In this document: positions 35,077 to 43,445 of the stretch, piece by piece
Position numbering within the stretch: position 1 is the stretch's first letter
Layout of the letters: the number at the start of each line of letters is the position of its first letter
Assembly (NCBI RefSeq): GCF_003346715.1
Contig: NZ_QQPQ01000021.1
Span: forward strand, 1-64,000
Direction of reading: 5' to 3'
DNA from: Oceanispirochaeta sp. M1
GTDB taxonomy: Bacteria; Spirochaetota; Spirochaetia; DSM-2461
DNA: 64,000 bases
Made by a program: the position numbers and the translations under genes
The notes under the pieces: model-generated
The model's input: only the letters and a program-made list of their open reading frames with translations
Database searches by the model: none
What the model was told of the DNA's origin: nothing

Positions 35077-36897
35077 ATGAAAAAAGACGCTCTGGTCCTC
35101 TATAAGCAGGTACCCGCAAGGATTCTTGAAATCCTCTCAGATAAAATTGTCATATCCCTTCCCGACGGGAAGGAGAAGAAAGTACGTCCCAAAGATATAA
35201 TTCAGCTGCATAAGGGTCCGATTAAATCGGTAAGTAATATTCAGCTTCCCGAGTCTCAGACCGAGGAAGCCTGGGAATTGCTTCAGGGAGAATCTCCCAG
35301 TCTTGAAGAGCTGGCTGAGCTCGTATTTTCTGAATTCACTCCCGAATCAGCCTGGGGTGCTTTTCTTCTGTTGAACAGAACTCCCTGGTTCAAAGGAACA
35401 GTGGACGATATTATAGTCAGAACTCCTGAAGATGTGGAACGCATTCAGAAGGAAGAGGCTGAGAAGAAGGAGGCCGAAGAGCGCTGGTCTTCATTTATTA
35501 CAGTCCTGAAAAAGGGAGAGATTCAGGAAGAGAACAGGGGTTTTCTTACAGATCTTGAACAGTACTGCCTCCAGAAAAGTAAAAAATCCCGGATTCTTCA
35601 GGATCTTGGAAAGCAGCAGAGTCCCGAGAACGCACATCGGCTGCTTCTGCAGCTTGGAGTCTGGGATCTGCGAAGAAATCCCTGGCCTGAACGCTATGAT
35701 ATGCCCCTGGAAGCTCCCTCCTTTGATCTGGAAAAGGGACCTGAGGTTGAACGCCGGGACCTGACTCATTTGGAGGCTTTTGCTATTGATGATGAGGGTA
35801 ACAAGGATCCCGATGATGCCCTGAGCTTTGCCGATGGGAAATTCTGGGTACATATTGCTGATTCTTCCTATCTTATCCCCGCAGGGGGAGAGGCGGACAG
35901 GGAGGCCCGGGGCAGAGCTGCCAATCTATATATCCCGGAGACCACGGTTCCCATGCTTCCTCATGAAGCAACCGAAAAACTGGGACTGGGTCTGCAGGAG
36001 ATTTCTCCTGCTCTCTCCTTTGCTTATACCCTGGATGATGATTTTAATATAACAGATTGTGAGATCTGTTTTTCTACAGTAAAAGTCACAAGGACTACTT
36101 ATAGTGCTGCCGAGACAAGGCTGGGAGAAGAACCTTTTAAAAGTATGAAGCAGGTCACTGACCGCTTTAATATCTGGCGCCGTGAAAACGGTGCAATCTT
36201 CCTGCAGCTGCCCGAGGTTAAAATCCGTGTTGCCGAAGACGGGGAGATCAGAATATCACCCATCGAGGAATATGCCAGTCGAGACCTGGTGGCGGAAGCC
36301 ATGATGATGACCGGATTCCATTGTGCACGTTTTGCCAGGGATGAAGGGGTCCCCATACCCTATGTTGTACAGCCTGCTCCCGAGGGAGATCTTCCCGAGA
36401 CATCCAAAGACGATCCGGCTTCCATGGTACAGCTCAGAAGATTTATGAAACGCAGTCAGACTACTACAATCGGCGGTCCCCACAGCGGAATGGGTCTTCC
36501 GGTCTATACACGTGCCACCAGCCCGCTGAGGCGCTACTCCGACCTCCTTGTTCAGCAGCAGATCCGTCTCTATCTGGCAGGTCAGCCTCTTTTGAGTGAA
36601 GAGGATATCCTTGAGGGAACCGCGTCCTGTGAATCAGTCACCGGAAGGGTCAGTCTTAGTGAACGGTCATCCAATCTGCATTGGAAGCTTGTTTATCTCT
36701 CAGAGAATCCGGACTGGGAGGGTGAAGGGATCATTGTGGGCCGCTCTGACAAGCAGATGGTTTTGCAGATTCCTTCTCTTGCCCTTGAAACAAGGATAGC
36801 ACTCAAGGAAAAATTAGCCCTCAACAGCAGAGTCACTGTTGCAGCGGAGCGGGTAGATGTACCCGCTCAGCAGGTACAGTTTAAGGTCAGGGATTGA
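35077..36897 (+). CDS. RNase II/R family exoribonuclease (RNB domain)
   Basis: A 606-residue protein with the RNB catalytic domain in the C-terminal two thirds. The active-site motif AIDDEGNKDPDDALSF lies near residue 230, with the four acidic residues that bind magnesium. Downstream motifs include HIADSSYLI and TSPLRRYSDLLVQQQIR near 475. The N-terminal part is divergent from the usual cold-shock domains of RNase R (about 800 residues), and the C-terminal S1 domain appears short. It probably degrades RNA 3' to 5'. It follows the hybrid kinase by 9 nt. Confidence 0.88.
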   Translation: MKKDALVLYKQVPARILEILSDKIVISLPDGKEKKVRPKDIIQLHKGPIKSVSNIQLPESQTEEAWELLQGESPSLEELAELVFSEFTPESAWGAFLLLNRTPWFKGTVDDIIVRTPEDVERIQKEEAEKKEAEERWSSFITVLKKGEIQEENRGFLTDLEQYCLQKSKKSRILQDLGKQQSPENAHRLLLQLGVWDLRRNPWPERYDMPLEAPSFDLEKGPEVERRDLTHLEAFAIDDEGNKDPDDALSFADGKFWVHIADSSYLIPAGGEADREARGRAANLYIPETTVPMLPHEATEKLGLGLQEISPALSFAYTLDDDFNITDCEICFSTVKVTRTTYSAAETRLGEEPFKSMKQVTDRFNIWRRENGAIFLQLPEVKIRVAEDGEIRISPIEEYASRDLVAEAMMMTGFHCARFARDEGVPIPYVVQPAPEGDLPETSKDDPASMVQLRRFMKRSQTTTIGGPHSGMGLPVYTRATSPLRRYSDLLVQQQIRLYLAGQPLLSEEDILEGTASCESVTGRVSLSERSSNLHWKLVYLSENPDWEGEGIIVGRSDKQMVLQIPSLALETRIALKEKLALNSRVTVAAERVDVPAQQVQFKVRD

Positions 36898-36920
36898 TTT
36901 GCGGACTGTGAGGGGGTAAT

Positions 36921-37481
36921 ATGAAGATCATGAAAGCGGTCCTGCCTGTTTTTCTTTTATGTCTGATACTCCCACTGACGGCTCAGGAAAGGGTCTCTTT
37001 TCCCGGTAATCTGGAATATGATCCCTTCTATGCTGTTCAGGTAGAGGATAGTGACGGTAATAATTACACCCTGAATAATGCCAGTTATCTCAGTCCCGAA
37101 GGGGAGAATAAGTACTTTGTATGGTTCAGACGGGGAACAGACCGGGGGCTTGCTGAATATCCTCTGGATCTCTATAAGGTCTCCCGTTTCGAGCTGACCG
37201 GCAACTATGAAGTGTATCCCGACGGCTATACACCCTGCAGGGTGGAGCTCAGTTCGGGTGACAGTTTTGACGGATTTCTGGATACCAGCGGCTATCTGGG
37301 AGGGATGGACCCCGACTTCGGTGTCTATGCCCGGATCTATCTGCAGTATAACGGTGTGAAGAGTGTTGAGTTTCTTCATGACGGAACTTATATGCGCTGC
37401 CCCTTCTGCGGAGCTCTTTTCTATGATGACGGGATAATAGAATGTCCCTTTGACAGGACTCCTCTGGAATCCCAGAACTGA
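36921..37481 (+). CDS. Exported protein with C-terminal zinc ribbon, unknown
   Basis: A 186-residue protein with a signal peptide (VLPVFLLCLILPLTAQ, cleavage near residue 22). The mature part is beta-rich with many aromatic residues. The end carries a zinc-ribbon-like motif, RCPFCGALFYDD then IECPFDRTPL, with three Cys and an Asp. Zinc ribbons outside the cytoplasm are uncommon. No family is recognised. It follows the RNase gene by 23 nt, so cotranscription is likely. Its 3' end converges on the acyltransferase gene. Confidence 0.72.
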   Translation: MKIMKAVLPVFLLCLILPLTAQERVSFPGNLEYDPFYAVQVEDSDGNNYTLNNASYLSPEGENKYFVWFRRGTDRGLAEYPLDLYKVSRFELTGNYEVYPDGYTPCRVELSSGDSFDGFLDTSGYLGGMDPDFGVYARIYLQYNGVKSVEFLHDGTYMRCPFCGALFYDDGIIECPFDRTPLESQN

Positions 37482-37490
37482 AATAAACCT

Positions 37491-38750
37491 TTATATCTTT
37501 TCTACCTCTTCACCATGCCAGGCATAGGATGAAGGAATTCCCAGTTTTCTGAAAGCGCAGAGCCATTTATATCCCGAAATCCTCTGATCAGGAAAGAAAA
37601 ATACGTAGAGTGTTTTTTCATGATAGAACTCCAGTTTCTGCCGGGTCATCACGTGTACCCCATTCATTTCGTCAAAGGGGATTAGACGAATATCTCCCTT
37701 TTCAGGTTTCAGCATCACATGGTCTTTGAACAGAGCCATGGAACCCTTTTTTGTCCATATCTGAAGAGGGGCCATTCTGAATCCGGTTTTAATTTCGATC
37801 TCAGTATCCAGCATAAAGGGTCGTTCTGAGTCCTCTGCCTTATAGGACGCCAGCATCTGGGGGAGCACTTTTTCCTGCCACTTATTCCATTCCATAATGG
37901 TTTTATGTCCGGCTGCGGGAGACTCTGATTTTTCAGAATCTTTGTAGCTGAACTGATACTGATCATCAAGTGTGCCCTTATATCCGCAGGATGTGCAGCT
38001 TATGCTGTTCCCCTGGGATTTCAGGGTCGCTATACCGCGGCAGGAGGGGCATATAAAGAGAATATCTTCCAGGTATTCCGCTTTTTTTTCAGATTTATAG
38101 ACCCATCCCCTTTCGGGGATTGTTAAATCCATATCCTGATAGTTGAGTACCTTCTCTAATTTCTCAAAGATGCTGTCCGGATCCAGAGCCTTGATCTCTT
38201 TGCTGTCAGTAAAAAGGGGGTGAATCGTAAGCTCCATCGGTCCCTTCCGTTTGCCTGTCCCCCAGCGGGGATAAACTGCAGATCCTCCGGCAAAAATAGG
38301 CACATAAACCGGTATTTTAAGCAGTTTGATCAGTTTGGCGGTTGAGTAGAAGAGAGGCATACTGCCTCCGTCCCAACTCATCTGACCTTCTGGATAAACA
38401 CAGATATTTTTCTTTTTGTTTTTCAGATCCATCATATGACGGATGGCTCCCAGATCACTTTTTGCTTTGGCTTTGGGGAATATTCCGATAAGGGACAAGA
38501 GGAATCCCACAATAGGTTTTCTGAAATGAGATTCGGACCCCATACAGTGCAACGGGTCCGGGAAGAGTATAGTTAAAATAGCAGAATCCCACATCATTAT
38601 ATGGTTGGGGAGAAGAAGGTAGGGAGCCTTCATTTCTTTAATTATTTCAGGATTTGTAATTTTCACTGGATAGAATATTTTAAACCAGACCCCTGCAGTG
38701 TATTTCATAAAAAGGTAAATACCTTTGTTGAAAACCTTAGCGCGTTTCAC
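37491..38750 (-). CDS. Lysophospholipid acyltransferase with zinc-ribbon extension
   Basis: A 419-residue protein. The first 240 or so residues form a PlsC-type acyltransferase with the catalytic motif NHIMMWD near 50 and the glycerophosphate-binding VYPEGQMSW near 118. An added domain follows. It contains a four-cysteine zinc ribbon, ICPSCRGIA with ISCTSCGYKG (about 234-258), and a region of about 150 residues of unknown type. Canonical PlsC proteins are about 240 residues, so the extension is unusual. It would acylate lysophosphatidate or a similar lipid at the membrane. gpsA lies three genes upstream on the same strand, fitting phospholipid synthesis. Confidence 0.82.
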   Translation of the reverse strand: MKRAKVFNKGIYLFMKYTAGVWFKIFYPVKITNPEIIKEMKAPYLLLPNHIMMWDSAILTILFPDPLHCMGSESHFRKPIVGFLLSLIGIFPKAKAKSDLGAIRHMMDLKNKKKNICVYPEGQMSWDGGSMPLFYSTAKLIKLLKIPVYVPIFAGGSAVYPRWGTGKRKGPMELTIHPLFTDSKEIKALDPDSIFEKLEKVLNYQDMDLTIPERGWVYKSEKKAEYLEDILFICPSCRGIATLKSQGNSISCTSCGYKGTLDDQYQFSYKDSEKSESPAAGHKTIMEWNKWQEKVLPQMLASYKAEDSERPFMLDTEIEIKTGFRMAPLQIWTKKGSMALFKDHVMLKPEKGDIRLIPFDEMNGVHVMTRQKLEFYHEKTLYVFFFPDQRISGYKWLCAFRKLGIPSSYAWHGEEVEKI

Positions 38751-38761
38751 TCAATACCTCT

Positions 38762-39166
38762 TTAAAATTCGAAGTCCTCGGGAAGAGGGTTGTAATGCAT
38801 ATCAATATCATCGATGGTCCATCCCTCCGGGAGGCAGAAGTTTAATTTAATGTCTGCAAGTTCCTTTGGGGATATCTCATCACCATGGTAGATTACAAAT
38901 TTCTTCTTTCTGAATAAATATACCACACGACCCCTGGGGATTGAATCGTATTCTGAACGGAAACTGGGAGGTAGTTTATCAAGTACACCCTTTTTATTCA
39001 TAAGAAACCAGGCCGCATAATGACCTACTTTGTAATCCACAGATATGGATGTGATCATACCCTGGGTGACAGGAGCTGATTCTGAATAATAAAGGGAGTC
39101 CTGATAACTCCAGAAGATGCCGACCCTGGGTTCGGGGTCCAGAGGTAGAAATGGAAATTCACTCAC
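38762..39166 (-). CDS. Unknown small protein coupled to the exported protein gene
   Basis: A 134-residue acidic protein without signal peptide. It has mixed strands and helices, with notable segments VGIFWSYQDSLYYSES and FCLPEGWTIDDIDMHYNPL. No family is recognised. The GTG start overlaps the stop of the upstream gene as GTGA, so the two are translationally coupled and probably act together. The acyltransferase gene starts 11 nt downstream. Confidence 0.68.
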   Translation of the reverse strand: MSEFPFLPLDPEPRVGIFWSYQDSLYYSESAPVTQGMITSISVDYKVGHYAAWFLMNKKGVLDKLPPSFRSEYDSIPRGRVVYLFRKKKFVIYHGDEISPKELADIKLNFCLPEGWTIDDIDMHYNPLPEDFEF

Positions 39167-40413
39167 CGCGGCAGATCTCCTTTGCCTCTGAAAAGATCAG
39201 GAAAACTTCTTTCAATACTTCTGCGGAAGAAGTAGTTCTTTTCGCAGAGGATATACCCTCTTTTCCATTCCTCATGCAGTTTTATTTCTTCTTCACTTAA
39301 ATCTCTATATTCAAGAGCTTCTGTTTTTTCGGGAAGCAGTCTGCATGAGACTGAGAGCAGATTGTGCTGAATCCCGGGAAGTTTCAGAAAATCAAGAAGA
39401 GATCCTTCGGGAAGCATCTCATTTTTCAGTACCAGCTGAAGGGGGTATACTCTGGGTGAAAGTGCTCTGTCCATTCCCGGCAGATGGGGAAGAGCTGCAG
39501 GAAATCCGCTCTGTATGGGGAATGACCTGGCCGGAAAGAAGGCGAAAAGATTATTTCTATATGTTTCTTCCAAAAAGAAATCATCCTGTTCAACTATTCT
39601 GTGATTAAGTAGCTGGTCTATATAAATAGCGGCTGCCTGTCTGATCCCTTCCCGGCCCGTCAGAAAGCCCGGGTCATAGGGCGAAACACATCCAGACAGA
39701 GATGCCAGTATGCTTAGAAAAAGATCGGGGTGTAGTTTGTGGCCCGATGGGAGTACCAGGGTATCAGTGACCTGACCCCGTGACGGGGTCATTGTACTCT
39801 GAAGAATAAAGGCTACGGTTTTTTCCGCCTCATAGGGAAGGGAGGCATTCTGAAACTGAAGCACGAAGTCCGGCATCAGATCACCCGTCATCTGGCGGTG
39901 AATCAGCTCATCAGCAATACTGATAACTTCTCTTATTTCGACCTCTACCTTATGAAGTGAACTCCATACCCTTATCTGATCTTTAATACAATTCAGTCCG
40001 GGCTCGGTCCAGAGTAAGTAATTATTCTTTTCAACGGATGTCCCATAAACTTCTATACGCCTGGGATCATGGTAGACCGAATTATTCAGAGTCAGTTCCC
40101 AGCTGTTGTCAGCAGCGGCTCTCAGATTCGAGGTTCTGAGATTCTCCAGCTCTTCGTTCAGGAAGATATCTCCAGAAGGAATCATTATTCTGATGCCTTC
40201 TATCTCACTCATTAAAGGCAGCAGTTCCATAAAGGGTATCGCAGTGAATCCTATACGGCTTTCATCATTATCGGAGAATTTAACCTGAAGAGATTCCAGG
40301 TCTTCCTGATGATAGCTGTGCCAGAGAATATCATTAAAATAAATATCCAGAGAAAAGAGGGGGGAAGAGACCATTACAAGAAGTAGGATGATGACAGAAC
40401 GGCTCATTTTCAT
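39163..40413 (-). CDS. Exported protein resembling a degenerate solute-binding protein
   Basis: A protein of about 416 residues with a signal peptide (MSRSVIILLLVMVSSPLFS). The mature part has weak features of periplasmic binding proteins: an early beta-strand region, then VWSSLHKVEVEIREVISIAD, DFVLQFQNASLP and IRQAAAIYIDQLLN. No confident family match is made. The frame opens at 40455, but the ATG at 40413 puts the signal peptide at the N-terminus with an AAGGA about 14 nt upstream; a second ATG two codons later is also possible. It overlaps the next gene by 4 nt. Confidence 0.68.
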   Translation of the reverse strand: MKMSRSVIILLLVMVSSPLFSLDIYFNDILWHSYHQEDLESLQVKFSDNDESRIGFTAIPFMELLPLMSEIEGIRIMIPSGDIFLNEELENLRTSNLRAAADNSWELTLNNSVYHDPRRIEVYGTSVEKNNYLLWTEPGLNCIKDQIRVWSSLHKVEVEIREVISIADELIHRQMTGDLMPDFVLQFQNASLPYEAEKTVAFILQSTMTPSRGQVTDTLVLPSGHKLHPDLFLSILASLSGCVSPYDPGFLTGREGIRQAAAIYIDQLLNHRIVEQDDFFLEETYRNNLFAFFPARSFPIQSGFPAALPHLPGMDRALSPRVYPLQLVLKNEMLPEGSLLDFLKLPGIQHNLLSVSCRLLPEKTEALEYRDLSEEEIKLHEEWKRGYILCEKNYFFRRSIERSFPDLFRGKGDLPR

Positions 40414-40469
40414 TTCATGAAATTGTATCCTTAACGCCATTACCTGGCAAGTCAATCTTGAAAAAAGGG

Positions 40470-41516
40470 TTAGCTTAAAAAGAGGTTTATGGCTTGTTCG
40501 GGTTGTAGCTCTCTGTTCAGGATTGAATAAACCAGCTGGATTATGGGCAGCTTCAGGTTGTATTTTTCTCCCAGAAGTACAGCATACTGTGCGGCAATTG
40601 CCCCTTCAGGGAGGTAGCCGATGCTCCCGATATTTTCTATCAGGTCATTAATGCCTTTGTACTTTTCATGAATTCTTTTCAGTACGATGTCCCGTCCAAA
40701 ACGTCTGTTTCTTCCGTACTGGGAACGGCAGGTTACATCCAGGTCTCCTACACCCGCAATGGATGTGAAGGTTTCAGGGTGTGTGGATCCAAGGCTTTTT
40801 CCAAGGAGCTGGATCTCGTTAAGTCCTGCCGCAAAGAGGAATGATTCTGTGTTGTCTCCCACCCGATCAGTAGTCTCTTTGAGGGCATCCAGAATCCCGA
40901 AGGCTATGGCCACAACATTTTTCAGAGCGGCGCAGGTCTGCACACCCACCACATCCAGTGAGGAGAAAAGCCGTGTATTGGGTGAGCTAAGAAGTTCTCT
41001 GAACTCAATGGAGTTTCTGGGATTGACGGAAGCGGAGATGAGTCCGGTAATCTTTCCGGCACCGATCTCTTCGGCATGGCTTGGTCCTGAAATATATACA
41101 AGATTACCCTTGTAGAAACCGGGAAGATAATTTTCCATGGTTTCCAGAATAAACTGGGGGCCGTTCCTGCCGGGGGCGAATCCCTTGGTTATTGTGGCAA
41201 TCAGGGTTTCCCCTTCAAGTATGTTGGGAACAGAAAGAATCTGCTTCAGCGTATCCACCAGGAACAGTGAGGGAGTGGCAAGGATCAGGTAATCTTTTCC
41301 CGTTGCTGCCTCTACAATATCTGTGGTTGCTCTTACAGAAGGGGGAATTGTAACTCCCGGAAGAAAATCACAGTTCTCCCGTTTTTCATTGATGTCCCGG
41401 GCGCCCTCTTCGGTAAAGCTCCAGATTGTTGTATCCAGATTTTTCTGACCAAGTATTTTTGCGATGGCCGAGCCGAAGGCTCCAGCACCGATAATTCCGA
41501 TTTTTTTATCACTCAT
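40470..41516 (-). CDS. gpsA: Glycerol-3-phosphate dehydrogenase [NAD(P)+]
   Basis: A 348-residue cytosolic enzyme that reduces dihydroxyacetone phosphate to sn-glycerol 3-phosphate for phospholipid synthesis. It has the dinucleotide-binding motif GIIGAGAFGSAIAKIL at the N-terminus, the catalytic Lys in AALKNVVAIAFGILD near 200, and the substrate-binding GVGDLDVTCRSQYGRNRRFG near 260. Length matches the family (about 330-350). It is the first gene of a minus-strand series leading to an acyltransferase. Confidence 0.96.
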   Translation of the reverse strand: MSDKKIGIIGAGAFGSAIAKILGQKNLDTTIWSFTEEGARDINEKRENCDFLPGVTIPPSVRATTDIVEAATGKDYLILATPSLFLVDTLKQILSVPNILEGETLIATITKGFAPGRNGPQFILETMENYLPGFYKGNLVYISGPSHAEEIGAGKITGLISASVNPRNSIEFRELLSSPNTRLFSSLDVVGVQTCAALKNVVAIAFGILDALKETTDRVGDNTESFLFAAGLNEIQLLGKSLGSTHPETFTSIAGVGDLDVTCRSQYGRNRRFGRDIVLKRIHEKYKGINDLIENIGSIGYLPEGAIAAQYAVLLGEKYNLKLPIIQLVYSILNRELQPEQAINLFLS

Positions 41517-41591
41517 AATATTTCCTTCCTTGATTCTCTATTGGGTCCCCGATTGGAAACCCTGTCTTTCATTCCGGTATTGCCCTGCCTG

Positions 41592-42323
41592 TCAGGACCT
41601 GTACCGGAGAGTATAGTTTATGTCTTCCTTATGAAGCAGGAGTTTGACAAGGGGGAGAGAGATTCTCATTGTAGAATTGTTCAGTTTCTGTCCTCCTGTC
41701 TGTTCCACGATGGTACCATCCACCGTAATAAGGAGTTTCAGTGAGGCTGTCCTTATGAGAGACTTCAATGCACTCTCGGTAATTCCTTCACTGTCGTCAA
41801 ATATAAAGAGCAGCATTTCGGTATATTCTGCCTCGCTGATATTGTTTTCGGGTAGAAAGTACTGAAATCCAGGGTCTTGAAGCATGGGGAAAAGCTGAAA
41901 GATCTGATCAAAATTATCATCGTTGATTCTTATATCCAGCTGCCGCATTCCGCCGCCCAGTTCTGTATAACGGAGTATGTTGTTATCTGAGGCCCCTCGG
42001 GCAGACATAAAGAGTTCTTCAATATGGTTGAATCTTAATGAACCCGTGAACTGTCCTTCTCCAGGTGATTCAACCTGGATATCCGTGAAAAAGGGATTCT
42101 GGGCTATTTCCGCAGCAATTGAATCGGCTTCAAGGCGGTCTCTCCCGCCTGCTCCTGAATTACTCAGGTCTGTCAGATCCTGAAGGGTTGTCAGGAAGAA
42201 TGGTTCAAGATAAACACCGTTTTCAACAGTGCCTGATCCATCCTTGTTCAGATTGATCTGTTGATCAACGGCACAGGAATAGAGAAATGAAGATAGAGAT
42301 AGAAGTATGATGAGTTTCTTCAG
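41592..42323 (-). CDS. Lipoprotein with an apparent CTG start codon
   Basis: A 243-residue lipoprotein. The signal reads KKLIILLSLSSFLYSCAVDQ, with lipobox FLYSC. The mature part starts with NLNKDGSGTVENGVYL, a beta-rich pattern found in spirochaetal lipoproteins of unknown role. No ATG, GTG or TTG start exists before the signal peptide; an in-frame TAA lies two codons upstream. The only good candidate is CTG at 42321-42323, eight nt after a clear AGGAGA site. The next in-frame ATG (42008) would delete the signal and the first 105 residues. Function is unknown. Confidence 0.75.
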   Translation of the reverse strand: MKKLIILLSLSSFLYSCAVDQQINLNKDGSGTVENGVYLEPFFLTTLQDLTDLSNSGAGGRDRLEADSIAAEIAQNPFFTDIQVESPGEGQFTGSLRFNHIEELFMSARGASDNNILRYTELGGGMRQLDIRINDDNFDQIFQLFPMLQDPGFQYFLPENNISEAEYTEMLLFIFDDSEGITESALKSLIRTASLKLLITVDGTIVEQTGGQKLNNSTMRISLPLVKLLLHKEDINYTLRYRS

Positions 42324-42341
42324 TTTTTAGTCTCCTATTCT

Positions 42342-42367
42342 ACAGGAGTAAATAACATCACTCCTGT
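42342..42367. repeat. Perfect inverted repeat upstream of the lipoprotein
   Basis: ACAGGAGT (42342-42349) and ACTCCTGT (42360-42367) flank a 10-nt loop. It lies in the minus-strand leader of the CTG-started gene, within the divergent region with the ilvY-like gene. It may be an operator or an RNA hairpin. Confidence 0.5.
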
Positions 42368-42530
42368 GTCTGAATCAGTGAAGGCCCGGGGGCCTGATAG
42401 TAATAAAACAGACTTAGTCCTAAATGATACAATAAAGGATCGGGAAATAAAAGTGCCGGAATTGATCAGGTATTTGTCCTTGGCTCTTAATGCACTATAA
42501 TAGGGTAATTTTACTAAGGGAGAACTCCCC

Positions 42531-43445
42531 ATGGATATACGGGAATTGAAGCTGTTTCTTAAGCTTTCCGAGACTCTACACTATACAAAGACCAGCCATC
42601 TTATGGCAATCAGCCCATCCGCTTTAAGCAGAACCATTCAGAGAATGGAAGATCAGGTGGGGCAGAAACTCTTTTTCAGAGATAACAGGGGAGTTGTTCT
42701 GACTCCGGCGGGAAGCCGGTTCCGGGAATATGCTCTGTCTGTTCTGGAGGATTGGCAGAAGCTTCAGAATGATCTGTCTGAAGAGAGCCGTGACGTCAAG
42801 GGAGACCTGATTGTCTACAGTTCCGTAACGGGGTGTTATACAATTCTTCCCGATCTACTGGAAAAATCCCGTCTGAAGTATCCGGGTATTCATATAAATC
42901 TTAAAACAGGCTCCGCCGCCGATGCGGTCGCTTCCGTGATGAGCGGTCTGGCCGATCTTTCTGTAGCCGCCGAACCCGATTCTCTGCCCGAAAATCTTGT
43001 TTTTCTCAGCGTTACAAGTACGCCTCTGCAGTTGATAGCTCCCGTAACGGAGTGTCATCTGACAGACCGTCTTCAGACCACAGGCACCGCCTGGTATGAT
43101 CTTCCTCTTATTCTTCCCGAAAAGGGACTCTCCCGCAAAAGACTTGATCGTTTTTTCAAGGCGATGCAGATTCAACCTGAGGTCTATGCCGAGGTGGATG
43201 GTAATGAAGCCATCATTGCTCTGGTCAGCCTTGGTTTCGGTCTCGGAGTTGTCCCCTCTCTTGTCAGAGAAAACAGCCTTATCCAGGAAAAAATAAAAGT
43301 TCTTCCCGATGTCCTTGATCTGGAGCCCTACAATGTGGGGATCTGTGTAAACCGCCGTAAGAGTCAGACTCCCATATTGAGAGCCTTCACATCTCTGCTG
43401 TCCGGAGTAGACGGTGATTCTGATGAGGCCGGAGATATTCTTTGA
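42531..43445 (+). CDS. LysR-family regulator resembling IlvY
   Basis: A 304-residue LysR-type regulator. The helix-turn-helix covers about residues 1-60 (MDIRELKLFLKLSETLHYTK, then SPSALSRTIQRMEDQVG). The effector-binding domain covers about 90-300, with SSVTGCYTILPDLLE and GSAADAVASVMSGLADLSVA. These align well with E. coli IlvY, which activates ilvC in response to acetolactate. No ilvC is adjacent here, so the target is uncertain and no symbol is given. The stop overlaps the start of the next regulator gene by 1 nt. Confidence 0.85.
   Translation: MDIRELKLFLKLSETLHYTKTSHLMAISPSALSRTIQRMEDQVGQKLFFRDNRGVVLTPAGSRFREYALSVLEDWQKLQNDLSEESRDVKGDLIVYSSVTGCYTILPDLLEKSRLKYPGIHINLKTGSAADAVASVMSGLADLSVAAEPDSLPENLVFLSVTSTPLQLIAPVTECHLTDRLQTTGTAWYDLPLILPEKGLSRKRLDRFFKAMQIQPEVYAEVDGNEAIIALVSLGFGLGVVPSLVRENSLIQEKIKVLPDVLDLEPYNVGICVNRRKSQTPILRAFTSLLSGVDGDSDEAGDIL

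Noticed and set aside
42335-42532. 65-codon minus-strand ORF between the lipoprotein and ilvY-like genes
   Set aside because: It covers the promoter and start of the divergent regulator gene and has no ribosome site or family features.
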